A program made the position numbers and the translations under genes. Shown here piece by piece: positions 17,954 through 27,346 of a stretch of 64,000 nt of DNA. Numbering within the stretch: position 1 is the stretch's first letter; each line of letters begins with the position of its first letter. This stretch comes from Clostridia bacterium (GTDB lineage Bacteria > Bacillota > Clostridia > Oscillospirales > CAG-272). Location of the stretch: the NCBI GenBank assembly GCA_017550315.1, contig JAFZPN010000054.1, positions 1 to 64,000 of the forward strand. The letters are read 5' to 3'. Under the pieces are notes generated by a model. It searched no databases. It had not been told where the DNA came from and saw only the letters and a program-made list of their open reading frames with translations.

Positions 17954-19693
17954 ATGAAACCTGTATCGATCGACATCACGCACATCCCGTTCAGCCGATA
18001 CGGCGCGTATCTGGCCGTGACGCGGGACATGGACAAGGACGGTACCCATACCGCGAAGGCGCTCACCATCCAGGCCGTACGCCGGAGATTTGAGGAGGGG
18101 CCGATGTTCTCCCTGTCCTTCGGTACGGAGGAAGCGGAGGACTTCACCTGCTCCGCCGCGCCGGAAGCCCTGACCGTGGAGAACGAACACGGAAGCGCCG
18201 TGATCTGGCTCCGGGACGACGACACGCTGGCCGTCGAGAGCCGGGGACTCGATCTGCGGCTGAAAATGCTGCACTACGGCTACGGGACGGCGTGCGGCGA
18301 GAATACCTTCCACCTGATCTCCGCGACGCTCGGGCTGCATTCCCTGATCGCGGTCGAACAGGGCATTCCGTCAACGGACGGGCCGATCCGCACCTATGAG
18401 GACAACAGCGTGCGGGATCACAAGACAAATCTCGTCGTGCGCTGCGAAGACGGAAAGGCGCTCTTCGCCCTCTCCGTCCACTCCCGCGAGCCGCGGCCCA
18501 TTTCCCTGCCGATCCTCCGGGAAAAGGAAACCGACGCGATCCGCCGGGAATGGGAGGCCTTTCTCGCGCTCCTGCCCGACGGCGATACGGCGGGGGACTT
18601 TGAGCGCGTGACCTGGTTCAACCTCTGGTCCTGCTTTGTACGGGCGGAGGGGAATTATCCGAACGACACCATGCTCATGTCGAAGAAGATGATGAGCTCG
18701 ACGTGGAGCTGGGACCACTGTTTCAACGCGCTCGCCATGGCGCATCTGACGGACGGGGCGGCGGCAAAGCGCATTGCGATGGATCAGTTCTCCGCGCCCT
18801 TCTGGCAGCAGACACCGATGGGGGTATTGCCGGATATGTGGAACCCCGATCTCGAAACCCGCTGGGGCACGACGAAGCCGCCGATTCACGGCTGGTGCTT
18901 CGGACTGCTGATGGACAGATTCCGGTTTGACCGGGATGCGCTGACGGAGGCGTACTGCCGGCTGGAACGGTGGACGCGCTGGTGGACGGAGCACAGCGAT
19001 TCCGACGGCGACGGCATCCCGGACTATCCGCAGGGCTGCGACAGCGGATGGGACAACTCCACCCTGTTCGATGGCGGCTACTTCATGGAGACGCCGGACC
19101 TGCCCGCGTTCCTCGTATTGCAGATGAAAACCCTCGCGCGGATCGCCGAAGAGCTGAAAGCCTGTCATCCCGATTTCGAGGGAAAGGCGGCGTACTGGAA
19201 CGGCGAGGCGGAGGCAATGCTCGCGCGGCTGATCGCACACAGCTGGAACGGCGAGCGATTTGTGGCAAAGCGGAGCGGCTCTCATGAATACGAAGACCAG
19301 CCGACGAGCCTTTTGTCCCTGATGCCCCTCGTGCTCGGCGATCTGCTGCCGCAAGAGATCCGGGACAAGCTCGCCGCGGTTCTCGAGCGGGACTTTCTCA
19401 CGGAGAACGGGCTGGCCACCGAAATGCCGGATAGCCCGAAATACCGTCCCAACGGCTACTGGCGCGGTCCGATCTGGGCGCCGTCCACCTATCTGATCGT
19501 CGACGGGCTGCGCCGTGGCGGATACGGCAATCTGGCCCGGACCGTGGCGGAGCGGTACTGCGCGATGTCGGCGGAGCGGGCGAAGGGCAATTACGAGAAC
19601 TTCGACGCGCTGACAGGACGCGGACTCTGCGCGCCCGGATACACATGGTCCGCCAGTGTGTACATGCTGCTGCACTGGGAATACGCGTGCTGA
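17954..19693 (+). CDS. GH63-like glycoside hydrolase
   Basis: This 579-residue protein has an (alpha/alpha)6 barrel of the trehalase/GH63/amylo-glucosidase type. Key segments are STWSWDHCFNALAMA, the WGTTKPPIHGWCF stretch, DYPQGCDSGWDNSTLF with a candidate catalytic Asp, and GPIWAPSTYLIVDGLRR near the C-terminus. The first ~200 residues form a beta-sandwich. No signal peptide is visible. AAGGAGG lies six bases before the ATG. It closes the operon from 14308 and is followed by a terminator. Substrate may be an alpha-glucoside, mannosylglycerate-like or other oligosaccharide; I cannot separate these by eye. Confidence 0.78.
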   Translation: MKPVSIDITHIPFSRYGAYLAVTRDMDKDGTHTAKALTIQAVRRRFEEGPMFSLSFGTEEAEDFTCSAAPEALTVENEHGSAVIWLRDDDTLAVESRGLDLRLKMLHYGYGTACGENTFHLISATLGLHSLIAVEQGIPSTDGPIRTYEDNSVRDHKTNLVVRCEDGKALFALSVHSREPRPISLPILREKETDAIRREWEAFLALLPDGDTAGDFERVTWFNLWSCFVRAEGNYPNDTMLMSKKMMSSTWSWDHCFNALAMAHLTDGAAAKRIAMDQFSAPFWQQTPMGVLPDMWNPDLETRWGTTKPPIHGWCFGLLMDRFRFDRDALTEAYCRLERWTRWWTEHSDSDGDGIPDYPQGCDSGWDNSTLFDGGYFMETPDLPAFLVLQMKTLARIAEELKACHPDFEGKAAYWNGEAEAMLARLIAHSWNGERFVAKRSGSHEYEDQPTSLLSLMPLVLGDLLPQEIRDKLAAVLERDFLTENGLATEMPDSPKYRPNGYWRGPIWAPSTYLIVDGLRRGGYGNLARTVAERYCAMSAERAKGNYENFDALTGRGLCAPGYTWSASVYMLLHWEYAC

Positions 19694-19712
19694 TTGGCGG
19701 CATAGAAACGAA

Positions 19713-19753
19713 AATCCCCGGAAGCCTTGTCTCGGCTTGCGGGGATTCTTTTT
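19713..19753. terminator. Bidirectional terminator between convergent operons
   Basis: AATCCCCG (19713-19720) pairs with CGGGGATT, supported by an inner AAGCC/GGCTT stem; a T-run follows on the plus strand and TTTTCG on the minus strand. Confidence 0.8.
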
Positions 19754-19772
19754 GTTGTAGAATCGGTCTCTC

Positions 19773-21212
19773 TCAGAACTGGAAATAGATGAACGGGTTA
19801 TACGACCCCGCGGCGAGGGAGACGACGGAGAGGACAAAGACGACGAGGGAAAGCACGCACGCGGCACATTCGGTGGCAGTCCTGCGCTTCGGCGGGAGGG
19901 CTTCGGCGCGCTTCGCGAGCTTCTTCCCGATGCCCGTCGAGAGGATGATCCCCGCGAGCATGGCGAGGATGAAGATGCCGTTGACGCTGCTGCGCTCGAG
20001 GATCATCGTCCATGTCACGGTGCCGGTCCCCATCCCGTAGCCGCCGAACATCGCCCGGAGCATCCCGAAGGCGTCCGTCAGCGTCTCCGCACGGAAGAGC
20101 ACCCAGCCGATCACCACGAGGAGGAGCGTATACAGGCGGTTGAGCACCGGGATCCTTTCGAGCGGCTTGCCCCAGAGGAACTTTTCAAGGATCAGGAGGA
20201 GGCCGTAATAGACGCCCCACAGGACGAAGGTCCATGCCGCGCCGTGCCAGAGGCCCGTGAGCATCCAGACGACAGCGATGTTGAACACCCAGCGGGGCTT
20301 CGATACCCGGTTGCCGCCGAGCGGGATGTAGACATAGTCCCGGAAGAACGACGACATGGAGATGTGCCAGCGCCGCCAGAAATCCGTGACGGAGGTCGCC
20401 GTGTAGGGATCGTTGAAGTTTTCGAGATAGTGGAAGCCCATCATGCGGCCCATGCCGATCGCCATGTCGGAATAGCCGGAGAAGTCGAAATAGATCTGGA
20501 TCGTGTAGGCCAGCGCGCCGATCCAGGCCGCAGCCGCGCCGCAGGAGGATGGCTCGTAGCCGAAGATGCCGTCCGCCGCAGCCGCCGCGACGTTGGCGAT
20601 CAGGACCTTCTTGCCGAGGCCCGTGACAAAGCGCCGCAGTCCGGCGTACACGTCGTCGCGGGTGACTTCGCGTCCGGTCAGCTCTTCCTCCACGGTCTTA
20701 TAGCGTACGACCGGTCCGGCGATGAGCTGCGGGAACGCGCAGAGATATACCATCACCAGTCCCGGGTTCTTCTGCGCTTTCACATCCCCGCGGTACACGT
20801 CGACGACGTAGGAGAGGATCTGGAAGGTGTAAAAGCTGATGCCGATGGGGAGGACGATCTCGGGTACGGGAAGTTCCAGACCCGCGATCGCGTTGAGGTT
20901 TTCGACGAAGAACCCCGCGTATTTGAACACGCCGAGGAGCCCGAGGAGCAATACAAGCGAGACGATCAGAGACGCGCGCGCTGATCCGGGCTTTTTACGT
21001 TCACGGAACGCGCCGATCGCAACCCCGCCGCCCCAGCCGATAAGAGAGGCCGCGAGGATCAGCGGGAGATAGACGACCCTGCCCCACGCATAGAAGAACA
21101 GGGAGAAGACGAGCAGCAGCGCGTTGCGGAGGCTGCGCTTCGGCAGGAGATAATACAGCGCGAAGAACAGGGGGAAGAACGCGCAGACGAATATCAGCGA
21201 TGAAAACAGCAT
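19773..21212 (-). CDS. MBOAT-family membrane O-acyltransferase (DltB/AlgI-like)
   Basis: This 479-residue protein has about eleven membrane helices. It carries the AlgI/DltB signatures: FDFSGYSDMAIGMGRMMGF, the DFWRRWHISMSSFFRDYVYIPLGG loop, and GLWHGAAWTFVLWG with the catalytic His. Members move an acyl group across the membrane to O-acylate a surface or secreted polymer with the help of an SGNH-type partner. GGAGGAGG precedes the ATG. It is the third gene of an operon with a DHHW protein and a LamG protein. A second MBOAT-SGNH pair is at 44471-47219; the polymer modified is unknown. Confidence 0.92.
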   Translation of the reverse strand: MLFSSLIFVCAFFPLFFALYYLLPKRSLRNALLLVFSLFFYAWGRVVYLPLILAASLIGWGGGVAIGAFRERKKPGSARASLIVSLVLLLGLLGVFKYAGFFVENLNAIAGLELPVPEIVLPIGISFYTFQILSYVVDVYRGDVKAQKNPGLVMVYLCAFPQLIAGPVVRYKTVEEELTGREVTRDDVYAGLRRFVTGLGKKVLIANVAAAAADGIFGYEPSSCGAAAAWIGALAYTIQIYFDFSGYSDMAIGMGRMMGFHYLENFNDPYTATSVTDFWRRWHISMSSFFRDYVYIPLGGNRVSKPRWVFNIAVVWMLTGLWHGAAWTFVLWGVYYGLLLILEKFLWGKPLERIPVLNRLYTLLLVVIGWVLFRAETLTDAFGMLRAMFGGYGMGTGTVTWTMILERSSVNGIFILAMLAGIILSTGIGKKLAKRAEALPPKRRTATECAACVLSLVVFVLSVVSLAAGSYNPFIYFQF

Positions 21213-21227
21213 GGCAACCTCCTCCGA

Positions 21228-22628
21228 TCAATCCAGGACAATGGCGGAGAGCTGGTCGTCCCCGTACAGGTCGAACATAATCCGGTCCGAAAACTGCTGG
21301 AACAACACGTCGGTGATCCCGTATTCCTCGATCACGTCGTGATAGTTCATCCCCGCGTAATGGGTGTAATAGAAGGCGACCGTCGTGTCGAACGCGCTGC
21401 CGAGGAGCTCGACGAAGCCCTGCGTATAACTGTCGCCGATGACGAGCAGGTTCCGGCCCGTGTTGTTCTCCGGATAGTTCACGACATAGACCTCCGGGAA
21501 GAAGACCGCGTAGATGTTCACGTCCGGCGTCACGTATTTCGCCTTCGAGAGCTTCTTCACCTGCTGCTCGAACCGCCACACCGGCGAGCACGAATACTTG
21601 CCGAGATCGTAGTCATACACGACGAACGGATCCCAGAGGTCGAGTGTCATACAGGTTCTGGCGGCGCTGCCGTAGAAGCGGCTCTCCGGGAAATCGATCG
21701 CTTCCCCGAGGGCGACGGGCTCGTGATCCGGGCAGATCATTTTGCAGAGCTGGCAGAAGCCGAGCCAGCTGCCGTAGGTCGACCAGTGGTGGTCCGTCAG
21801 GTAGACCCGCTCGATCCGGTCGCGCACCGATCCGAGCTCCCATTTCTGCGCGGTGATGCGCTCGTCGAGGAGCGAGAGGAACTGATCGGCGTATTGGAGC
21901 GTCGACTCCTCGCCGACGATGATGTCCTCGTAATAATCCGTGTCCTGCATCCGCGTCAGGAGCATGAAATAGAAGTTCACATCTTCGGGCGTCGCCTCGG
22001 CGATCTTGTTGAGCTTCTTCGCCTGCACCTTGACGCGGGCTTCCTTCGATTTGTCGGTCAGGTTGACCGCCGTATCGAGGAAGGACGACTGGAATCCGTC
22101 CGCGAATTCAATCTCGATCCGGTAATACCGGTGCACCCCCGATCCGGAGAGCAGCGTGGAGGACACGGATACGACCTCCTCGCGCGGATCGAGCGGGACC
22201 TCCGGTTCGGCGGGTTCTTCGGGAACCTCGGGCGTCGGGGCCGTCGGATCGCCGATGTCCGCGGTGAGCGTATCGGTCGCCGGCGCGGGTTCTTCGGCCG
22301 GTTTCTTTGCCACGTTCGCACGCGCGTCGGCATACAGGGAGGAGGTCGGCGCGTTCAGCGTGTCGCGCGCTTTGCCGTATGCGAAGACAGTTTCGTAATA
22401 GCCCGGCATGAAATCGGTGTAGAGATCGGTCAGGGATTTCTTGAAGCGGACGAGCGTATTGAGCGCGTCATCGATGGGCGTCCCCTCGTAGAACTGCGCC
22501 TCCTCGCCCCGGTTGCCGAGATCGCGGACCTCGAACAGCCCGGCGTCATATCCCGCTTTATAAAACGGCGCGCCGAACAGGAGGACGATAAAGAAGAGGC
22601 CGAGGACGGCAAGATACCATTTTTTCAT
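21228..22628 (-). CDS. DHHW-domain protein, acyltransferase partner (AlgJ/AlgX-like)
   Basis: This 466-residue protein has an N-terminal membrane anchor (residues ~4-24), a Pro/Glu-rich spacer around residues 130-170, and an extracytoplasmic SGNH-like domain. The family motif TDHHWSTYG is visible, plus VIGDSYTQGFVELL with the nucleophile-type Ser and a C-terminal block. DHHW and AlgX/AlgJ-type proteins accept acyl groups from the MBOAT partner and pass them to a polymer. Its start overlaps the stop of the LamG gene (ATGA), and 15 bp separate it from the MBOAT gene, so all three should be made together. Confidence 0.85.
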   Translation of the reverse strand: MKKWYLAVLGLFFIVLLFGAPFYKAGYDAGLFEVRDLGNRGEEAQFYEGTPIDDALNTLVRFKKSLTDLYTDFMPGYYETVFAYGKARDTLNAPTSSLYADARANVAKKPAEEPAPATDTLTADIGDPTAPTPEVPEEPAEPEVPLDPREEVVSVSSTLLSGSGVHRYYRIEIEFADGFQSSFLDTAVNLTDKSKEARVKVQAKKLNKIAEATPEDVNFYFMLLTRMQDTDYYEDIIVGEESTLQYADQFLSLLDERITAQKWELGSVRDRIERVYLTDHHWSTYGSWLGFCQLCKMICPDHEPVALGEAIDFPESRFYGSAARTCMTLDLWDPFVVYDYDLGKYSCSPVWRFEQQVKKLSKAKYVTPDVNIYAVFFPEVYVVNYPENNTGRNLLVIGDSYTQGFVELLGSAFDTTVAFYYTHYAGMNYHDVIEEYGITDVLFQQFSDRIMFDLYGDDQLSAIVLD

Positions 22629-23620
22629 GATTTACTCCTTCCAAACAGCGCGCGTGCGCCGGCGCAGATGAGGAACAGCGCGAGGACGGCGATCACGACC
22701 ATCGCCGCGGCCGCACCGGGTTTCGGTTCACGGACGGCGCTCTCCTCCGCCGGATCCTCCTCCAGGTCGAAGGGATCGGTTTCGTCCTCTTCCCCGTCCG
22801 GTTCTGCGGGATTCTCTTCCGGTATGTCCGGCGTTTCCGTGATCTCCGCCTCGGGCTCGGCCGGTTCGGTCACTTCCGGAAGCGGGACGGTGTTGGTCTC
22901 ATACAGCGTCCGGATATCCTCGTCCGTGAGGAGGCGTCCGAAGAACCAGGCGTCGTCGAGCACGTAATTCGGGGCGCTCTGCCAGCCCTTCTGCTCCGGC
23001 GCGTCGTTGCCGATCAGGGTCATGCCGAGCGGCTGGAGGCCGAACATCGCGTCGAAGAATTCGCCGTTGATATACACGGATGTGCACTCGACGTCGTCGT
23101 CATAGGCAAACGTGAGCATCGTCCAGGTGTCGAGCGGAATAGTATAAGGGACCGAATTGTCGACCACGCCGTTGATGGTCGCGCCGACCCGTCCGTTGTC
23201 CTGGACCACGCGCAGGGATCCCGTCATGCTCGAACAGAGGAACACATGGTACGGAGCGTCGTACGCCTTCACCCAGAAGCTGGCGGTCCAGTTCCCCCAG
23301 ATGTCGTCGATCTGCAGGGCGACGGCCTGATCTTCCGTCTCAAAATAGATCGCGCCGTCCGCCGTCCCGTCCCGTCCTTCGACAAAGCCGGGATTGCCGC
23401 GCAGCTTGCCCGAGATCGCGCCGGACGCCTCCTCCGCGTTCCCGTCAAAGGGGAACCAGAGTCCGCCGTCCGGGATGTCGATCGCCTCCGTCGGAAGGAC
23501 GGCGGATGCGGGGATCGCGGCAAGGAAGATCGCCAGCGCAAAGAGGGAAATGAGGGCGGCTATATATCGGTATCGGCATGCCCTGCCCCGCCGGACATGC
23601 TGGTCGTTATACTCTTTCAA
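22625..23620 (-). CDS. LamG-like (concanavalin-fold) membrane-anchored surface protein
   Basis: The frame extends to an ATG at 23686, but the promoter -10 (23658-23663) lies inside that extension. The TTG at 23620, eight bases after GGAGG, is therefore the better start, giving 331 residues. Residues ~20-45 form a signal peptide. Residues ~55-240 form a LamG/concanavalin lectin fold (GGLWFPFDGNAEEASG, WTASFWVKAYD, YVLDDAWFFGRLLTDEDI). An acidic Pro/Glu-rich linker and a C-terminal membrane anchor ending in a basic tail follow. It may bind the polymer acylated by the next two genes. Ligand unknown. Confidence 0.75.
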   Translation of the reverse strand: MKEYNDQHVRRGRACRYRYIAALISLFALAIFLAAIPASAVLPTEAIDIPDGGLWFPFDGNAEEASGAISGKLRGNPGFVEGRDGTADGAIYFETEDQAVALQIDDIWGNWTASFWVKAYDAPYHVFLCSSMTGSLRVVQDNGRVGATINGVVDNSVPYTIPLDTWTMLTFAYDDDVECTSVYINGEFFDAMFGLQPLGMTLIGNDAPEQKGWQSAPNYVLDDAWFFGRLLTDEDIRTLYETNTVPLPEVTEPAEPEAEITETPDIPEENPAEPDGEEDETDPFDLEEDPAEESAVREPKPGAAAAMVVIAVLALFLICAGARALFGRSKS

Positions 23621-23657
23621 CGTCTTCGCCTCCGTTTGCAATTCTTGCGTCTGTTTT

Positions 23658-23686
23658 ATTATACCATTTTCAGCATGGGGTGTCAA
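23658..23686 (-). promoter_or_regulatory. Consensus promoter for the LamG-DHHW-MBOAT operon
   Basis: On the minus strand TTGACA (23686-23681), 17 bp, TATAAT (23663-23658), with TGG just before the -10. Confidence 0.85.
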
Positions 23687-23764
23687 CGGGTCCGGCTGCG
23701 GATTTTGTCATGGCCGGACCGTTCGTCCCGATTTTCCGGATCCCGCTTAATATCCGCGAAAAGA

Positions 23765-23800
23765 GAAAACCCCGCGCCCGGCATGGGACGTTCGGGGATC
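23765..23800 (-). terminator. Terminator after the MFS gene
   Basis: CCCCG/CGGGG stem arms followed on the minus strand by a T-rich tract, 16 bp beyond the stop of the MFS gene. Confidence 0.6.
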
Positions 23801-23815
23801 TTTGTATGGACCGCG

Positions 23816-25054
23816 TCACGGTGCGCCGGCGTTATCGATCTGCGCGCGGGCACCAGATCGGAACACGAGGTGATAGGCGAGGCAGCAGAGGAAGACGGAG
23901 ACGGTCCCGACGACTGCGAGCAGCGTGCCGCTCACCGAATCGGCGAGGACCCCGATGACGGCGGTCGCGCACACCGTTCCGAGCGTGGTCAGCGCCATCC
24001 GCCATGTGTGATAAGTGCTGATGACGTCCTCCTCCACCCGCTGATAGACCGCGTCCGGGATCGCGTAGCACACGGTGTTGTACCCGCAGTAGGAGAAGAA
24101 CAGGACGATGAGAAAGACCGTCCGACCTCCGAGAAACGCGGCGGAGAGCGGCAGGAACAGGCACGCGCCCGCCACGCCGAGCTTCGTCGCCGGGATCCTG
24201 TGCTGACGCGCCAGGCCGTAGACGCCGCAGGAGAGGAAGGTCGCTGCGTTCATCACGCCGGAGATCAGAGCGGACTGTTCTTCGGGCACACCGGCGTCGC
24301 GGATGGCAAGGAGCGGAAGGATGGCGATCACGCCCGCGCCGAATCCGCGGATGAAGTTCGGGAGAGCGAGGCGGTGAAAATCGGGTCTCAAGAGGACGGC
24401 GCGGACGGAGGAAAGACGTTCCTGCTTTCGTGTGTCCGCGGGGGGCTCCTCATCCCTGCCGGGCAGGACACGGAGACAACCGTTGATCACCCCCGCCGCG
24501 AGGCAGTAGAGTCCCGACGCGCCGAAGACCGCGAGCGTCACCGCGTTATAGGCAAAGCGCGCGTAAAAGAGCGGGAGCAGAAAACCCGGCAGGATCCCGA
24601 CGATGCCGCAGACGATCCCGCTGACGGAGGAATAGACCGAGTAGCGCTCAACCGGGATGACCTCGCAGATCAGCTTGTAGTCGAATACGACGCGGACGGT
24701 ATTGCTGACGTTGACGAGCGTGCCTACGGCGAATGCGGCGAAGCAGAACAGGGCGGACTTCTCGGGCATCAGGCAGAGCGTCATCTGAAAGAGGAGCGAG
24801 ACGGCGTTTGCGAGGAACAGCAAGGTCGCCGTGCACTTGGTCTTTCGGCAGCGATCCGCCGCGCCGGCAAACAGGAGGGAGAAGACGAGGAACACCGCCT
24901 GCGTGAAGGAGGCGTAATAGCTCACGGTGCCGCTCCCCATGCCCATTTTCAGAAAGAACGCCTGCAGGACGGAAGCGGAGGACAGGGTCGTGGCAAAGCA
25001 GTAGAGGCCGTCCCGCAGCCAGAGAAGTACAAAATTGGACGGATGACGTTTCAC
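23816..25054 (-). CDS. MFS-family membrane transporter
   Basis: I start this 412-residue protein at GTG 25054, five bases after GGAGG; the frame is open for 21 more codons. About twelve membrane helices are present, split by a charged loop near residue 205 (RDEEPPADTRKQE), as in the major facilitator superfamily. The sequence between helices 2 and 3 (AGAADRCRKTK) matches the family's cytoplasmic loop. The substrate is unknown. It is 90 bp downstream of the NHLM ABC transporter genes in the same orientation and is the last gene before a terminator, so it may export or import something connected with that operon. Confidence 0.8.
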   Translation of the reverse strand: MKRHPSNFVLLWLRDGLYCFATTLSSASVLQAFFLKMGMGSGTVSYYASFTQAVFLVFSLLFAGAADRCRKTKCTATLLFLANAVSLLFQMTLCLMPEKSALFCFAAFAVGTLVNVSNTVRVVFDYKLICEVIPVERYSVYSSVSGIVCGIVGILPGFLLPLFYARFAYNAVTLAVFGASGLYCLAAGVINGCLRVLPGRDEEPPADTRKQERLSSVRAVLLRPDFHRLALPNFIRGFGAGVIAILPLLAIRDAGVPEEQSALISGVMNAATFLSCGVYGLARQHRIPATKLGVAGACLFLPLSAAFLGGRTVFLIVLFFSYCGYNTVCYAIPDAVYQRVEEDVISTYHTWRMALTTLGTVCATAVIGVLADSVSGTLLAVVGTVSVFLCCLAYHLVFRSGARAQIDNAGAP

Positions 25055-25144
25055 GGAAGCCTCCAGGGGTAGATAGGTGATTTCCTGCTCAGGACAGCGT
25101 TGGGTCAGAAAAAACAAGGACGGAAGATGGGCGGATCCCGCGGT

Positions 25145-27334
25145 TCATGCGCCTGCGTCGAGCCGCTGACGTTCCACCAGCTCGGCGAAGAAGCCTCCCT
25201 TCGCGATCAGCTCGTCGTAGGTTCCGTTCTCCACGATGCGTCCGCCGTCGAGGACGAGGATGCGGTCGCAGTGCTTGATGGTGGAAAGCCGGTGCGCGAT
25301 CACGATGCGCGTGCAGCCCATTTTGTCGAGCGCCTCGGAGACCTGCCTCTGCGTCTTGTTGTCGAGGGCAGAGGTCGCCTCGTCGAAGATCAGGAGCTTC
25401 GGCTTCGGCGCGATGGCGCGGGCGATCATGATGCGCTGCCGCTGGCCGCCGGAGATACCGCCCTGCCCTTCGGCGATGACGGTGTTCATTCCCATCGGCA
25501 TGGCGCGGATGTCGTCGGCGATCCCGGCGATCTCCGCGGCTTCCCAGGCGTCCTCCGGCGTGAGCTCGGGAGCGGTAATCACGATGTTCGAGAAAATGTC
25601 GCCCTGGAACAGCCCGGCATCCTGCATGACCGTACCGATCTTGCGGCGCAGCGAAGGCAGATCCAGGCTGTCGATATTCCTGCCGTCGAAGAAGACCGCG
25701 CCTTTCTCCGGTTTTTCAAATCCGAGCAGGAGCCGCACGAGCGTGGATTTCCCGCAGCCGGTCCTGCCGACGAGCGCGACGTATTCGCCGGGTGAGATCG
25801 AAAGCGACAGATCGTCAAGGAGATAGGGCAGGTTCTCGCCGTAGCGGAAGGACACATGACTGAACTCGATGCCCCCGGAGATCCGGGTGACGATTTCCCG
25901 GCCGGATACCATCTCCGGCTCGGTTTTCAGAAAGGGCTCCGCCATCTCGAGGATCGGCTGAATCTCCGCAGCGGAGAGCGCGATGGACGACACGGACGTG
26001 AACGCGCCCATCAGCATGCCGTAAGCTGCCGTGAACGCGAAGTAGTCCGCCTGACCGATCCCGCTCCGCACGGCGAAATAGTAGAGGACGATGGTGGACA
26101 AGAGCCCGATGGCGGTGGAGATCACGGAATGGATCTTCAGAAACGTCGGCGGGTTGTAAACAAGCTCCGCGCCTTCGGCATAAAGATCCAGCCATTTTGC
26201 AAAGACCCGCTTTTCCGCGCCGGAGAGCTTGATCTTCTGCACGCCCGTGATGAGGGAGTAGCTCATGCCGGATTCCTTCGCCGCGTGTTCCATGTGTCTG
26301 CGGTTGATCCGGACCTGGGCGAGCGTGGAAACGGCGGAAAAGCCGACGGTGATGAGCACGATGACGAGGGACGGGATCACGAGGGCCGGGGCGAACGCAA
26401 AGATCTGTCCGATATAGAGGAGAGACGTCAGCGAGGTCAGGCCCGTATTCAGAACGATGCTCATCAGCATGGAGCAGAGGGTATTGACCGACATGGCGCG
26501 GCTTTTCAGCTCGCCGGGACTGTACCTGCGGAAAAACGACGTCGGAAGGGAGAGCAGGCGCATCATCATGGATGCCTGCACGCCGAGCGAGGTCTTGGCA
26601 TCCAGTCTGCTCTGCAGGAGGCGTTTCACGCTGCCGATGAGCTGATAGGACAGCGCAACACAGACCATGCAGACGGCAATGCCGACGAGGGCGTCTGCCC
26701 GTCCGCTCGCCAGGACCGGCCCCGTCAGCGCGCGGGTGATGCGCGGCATGGCAAGTCCGATGAGCGTGAGAGCCAAGGTCGCCGCGACAATCATGACGAC
26801 GTCGCTCATGGATATACAGCTTTTCATGTAGAGGAACAGATCGGGGATCCCGAGCTTCTTCTGCGGAAGCGGGCGGTAAAAGCAAACCGCTTCCGACAGA
26901 AACTGCGCGGCAGACCTCTTGTCGATCCGCTTCCGTTTCCCGGTTTCGAGGTCGAGATAGGTGTAGCCGTATACGGCGCCGGGGAGGAGGGCAACGGGAA
27001 GTTCCTCCTCTTTCGTGAAGGCTAAGATCGGTCCGAAGGCGTCCCGGTACCAGTCCTCGGTGAGCTCGACAGTGCGGTACATCAGGCCATGCGGGCGGAG
27101 GCAGTACGCGAGCTGGTCCTCGGTCGTTTCGATCGCCTCCGGGACCTCGACCGGCTTGCAGTGGTAATACTTGACGATTTCATCGATGGCGCTCTTCGAG
27201 ACGATCCGCGCGTCGCCGATCTTTTCGGCCGTCCGCTTTCCGAGCACGACGCCCGCGACCTTGACGAAGGAATCCTCGAGGAGCTGATCGTCGGCGTTCC
27301 GGCGTTCTTCGATTTGATTTTCAAACCATCCCAT
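25145..27334 (-). CDS. NHLM bacteriocin-system ABC transporter, ATP-binding/permease protein without peptidase
   Basis: This 729-residue protein has an N-terminal cytoplasmic domain of about 180 residues rather than a C39 peptidase. It is followed by a six-helix ABC exporter membrane domain (~195-460) and an ABC ATPase. The ATPase has Walker A (VGRTGCGKSTLV), signature (ISGGQRQRI) and Walker B (LLIFDEATSA). This layout matches the second transporter of NHLM peptide-export systems, which partners the peptidase-containing one. GAGGAGGGG precedes the ATG, 12 bp after the stop of its partner. The cargo is not encoded nearby. Confidence 0.87.
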   Translation of the reverse strand: MGWFENQIEERRNADDQLLEDSFVKVAGVVLGKRTAEKIGDARIVSKSAIDEIVKYYHCKPVEVPEAIETTEDQLAYCLRPHGLMYRTVELTEDWYRDAFGPILAFTKEEELPVALLPGAVYGYTYLDLETGKRKRIDKRSAAQFLSEAVCFYRPLPQKKLGIPDLFLYMKSCISMSDVVMIVAATLALTLIGLAMPRITRALTGPVLASGRADALVGIAVCMVCVALSYQLIGSVKRLLQSRLDAKTSLGVQASMMMRLLSLPTSFFRRYSPGELKSRAMSVNTLCSMLMSIVLNTGLTSLTSLLYIGQIFAFAPALVIPSLVIVLITVGFSAVSTLAQVRINRRHMEHAAKESGMSYSLITGVQKIKLSGAEKRVFAKWLDLYAEGAELVYNPPTFLKIHSVISTAIGLLSTIVLYYFAVRSGIGQADYFAFTAAYGMLMGAFTSVSSIALSAAEIQPILEMAEPFLKTEPEMVSGREIVTRISGGIEFSHVSFRYGENLPYLLDDLSLSISPGEYVALVGRTGCGKSTLVRLLLGFEKPEKGAVFFDGRNIDSLDLPSLRRKIGTVMQDAGLFQGDIFSNIVITAPELTPEDAWEAAEIAGIADDIRAMPMGMNTVIAEGQGGISGGQRQRIMIARAIAPKPKLLIFDEATSALDNKTQRQVSEALDKMGCTRIVIAHRLSTIKHCDRILVLDGGRIVENGTYDELIAKGGFFAELVERQRLDAGA

Positions 27335-27346
27335 CCGATCCCCTCC

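Noticed and set aside
23246-25072. A long plus-strand open frame opposite the MFS and LamG genes
   Set aside because: The composition is highly charged, with no recognisable domain; the opposite strand encodes clear membrane and lectin-like proteins with ribosome sites.
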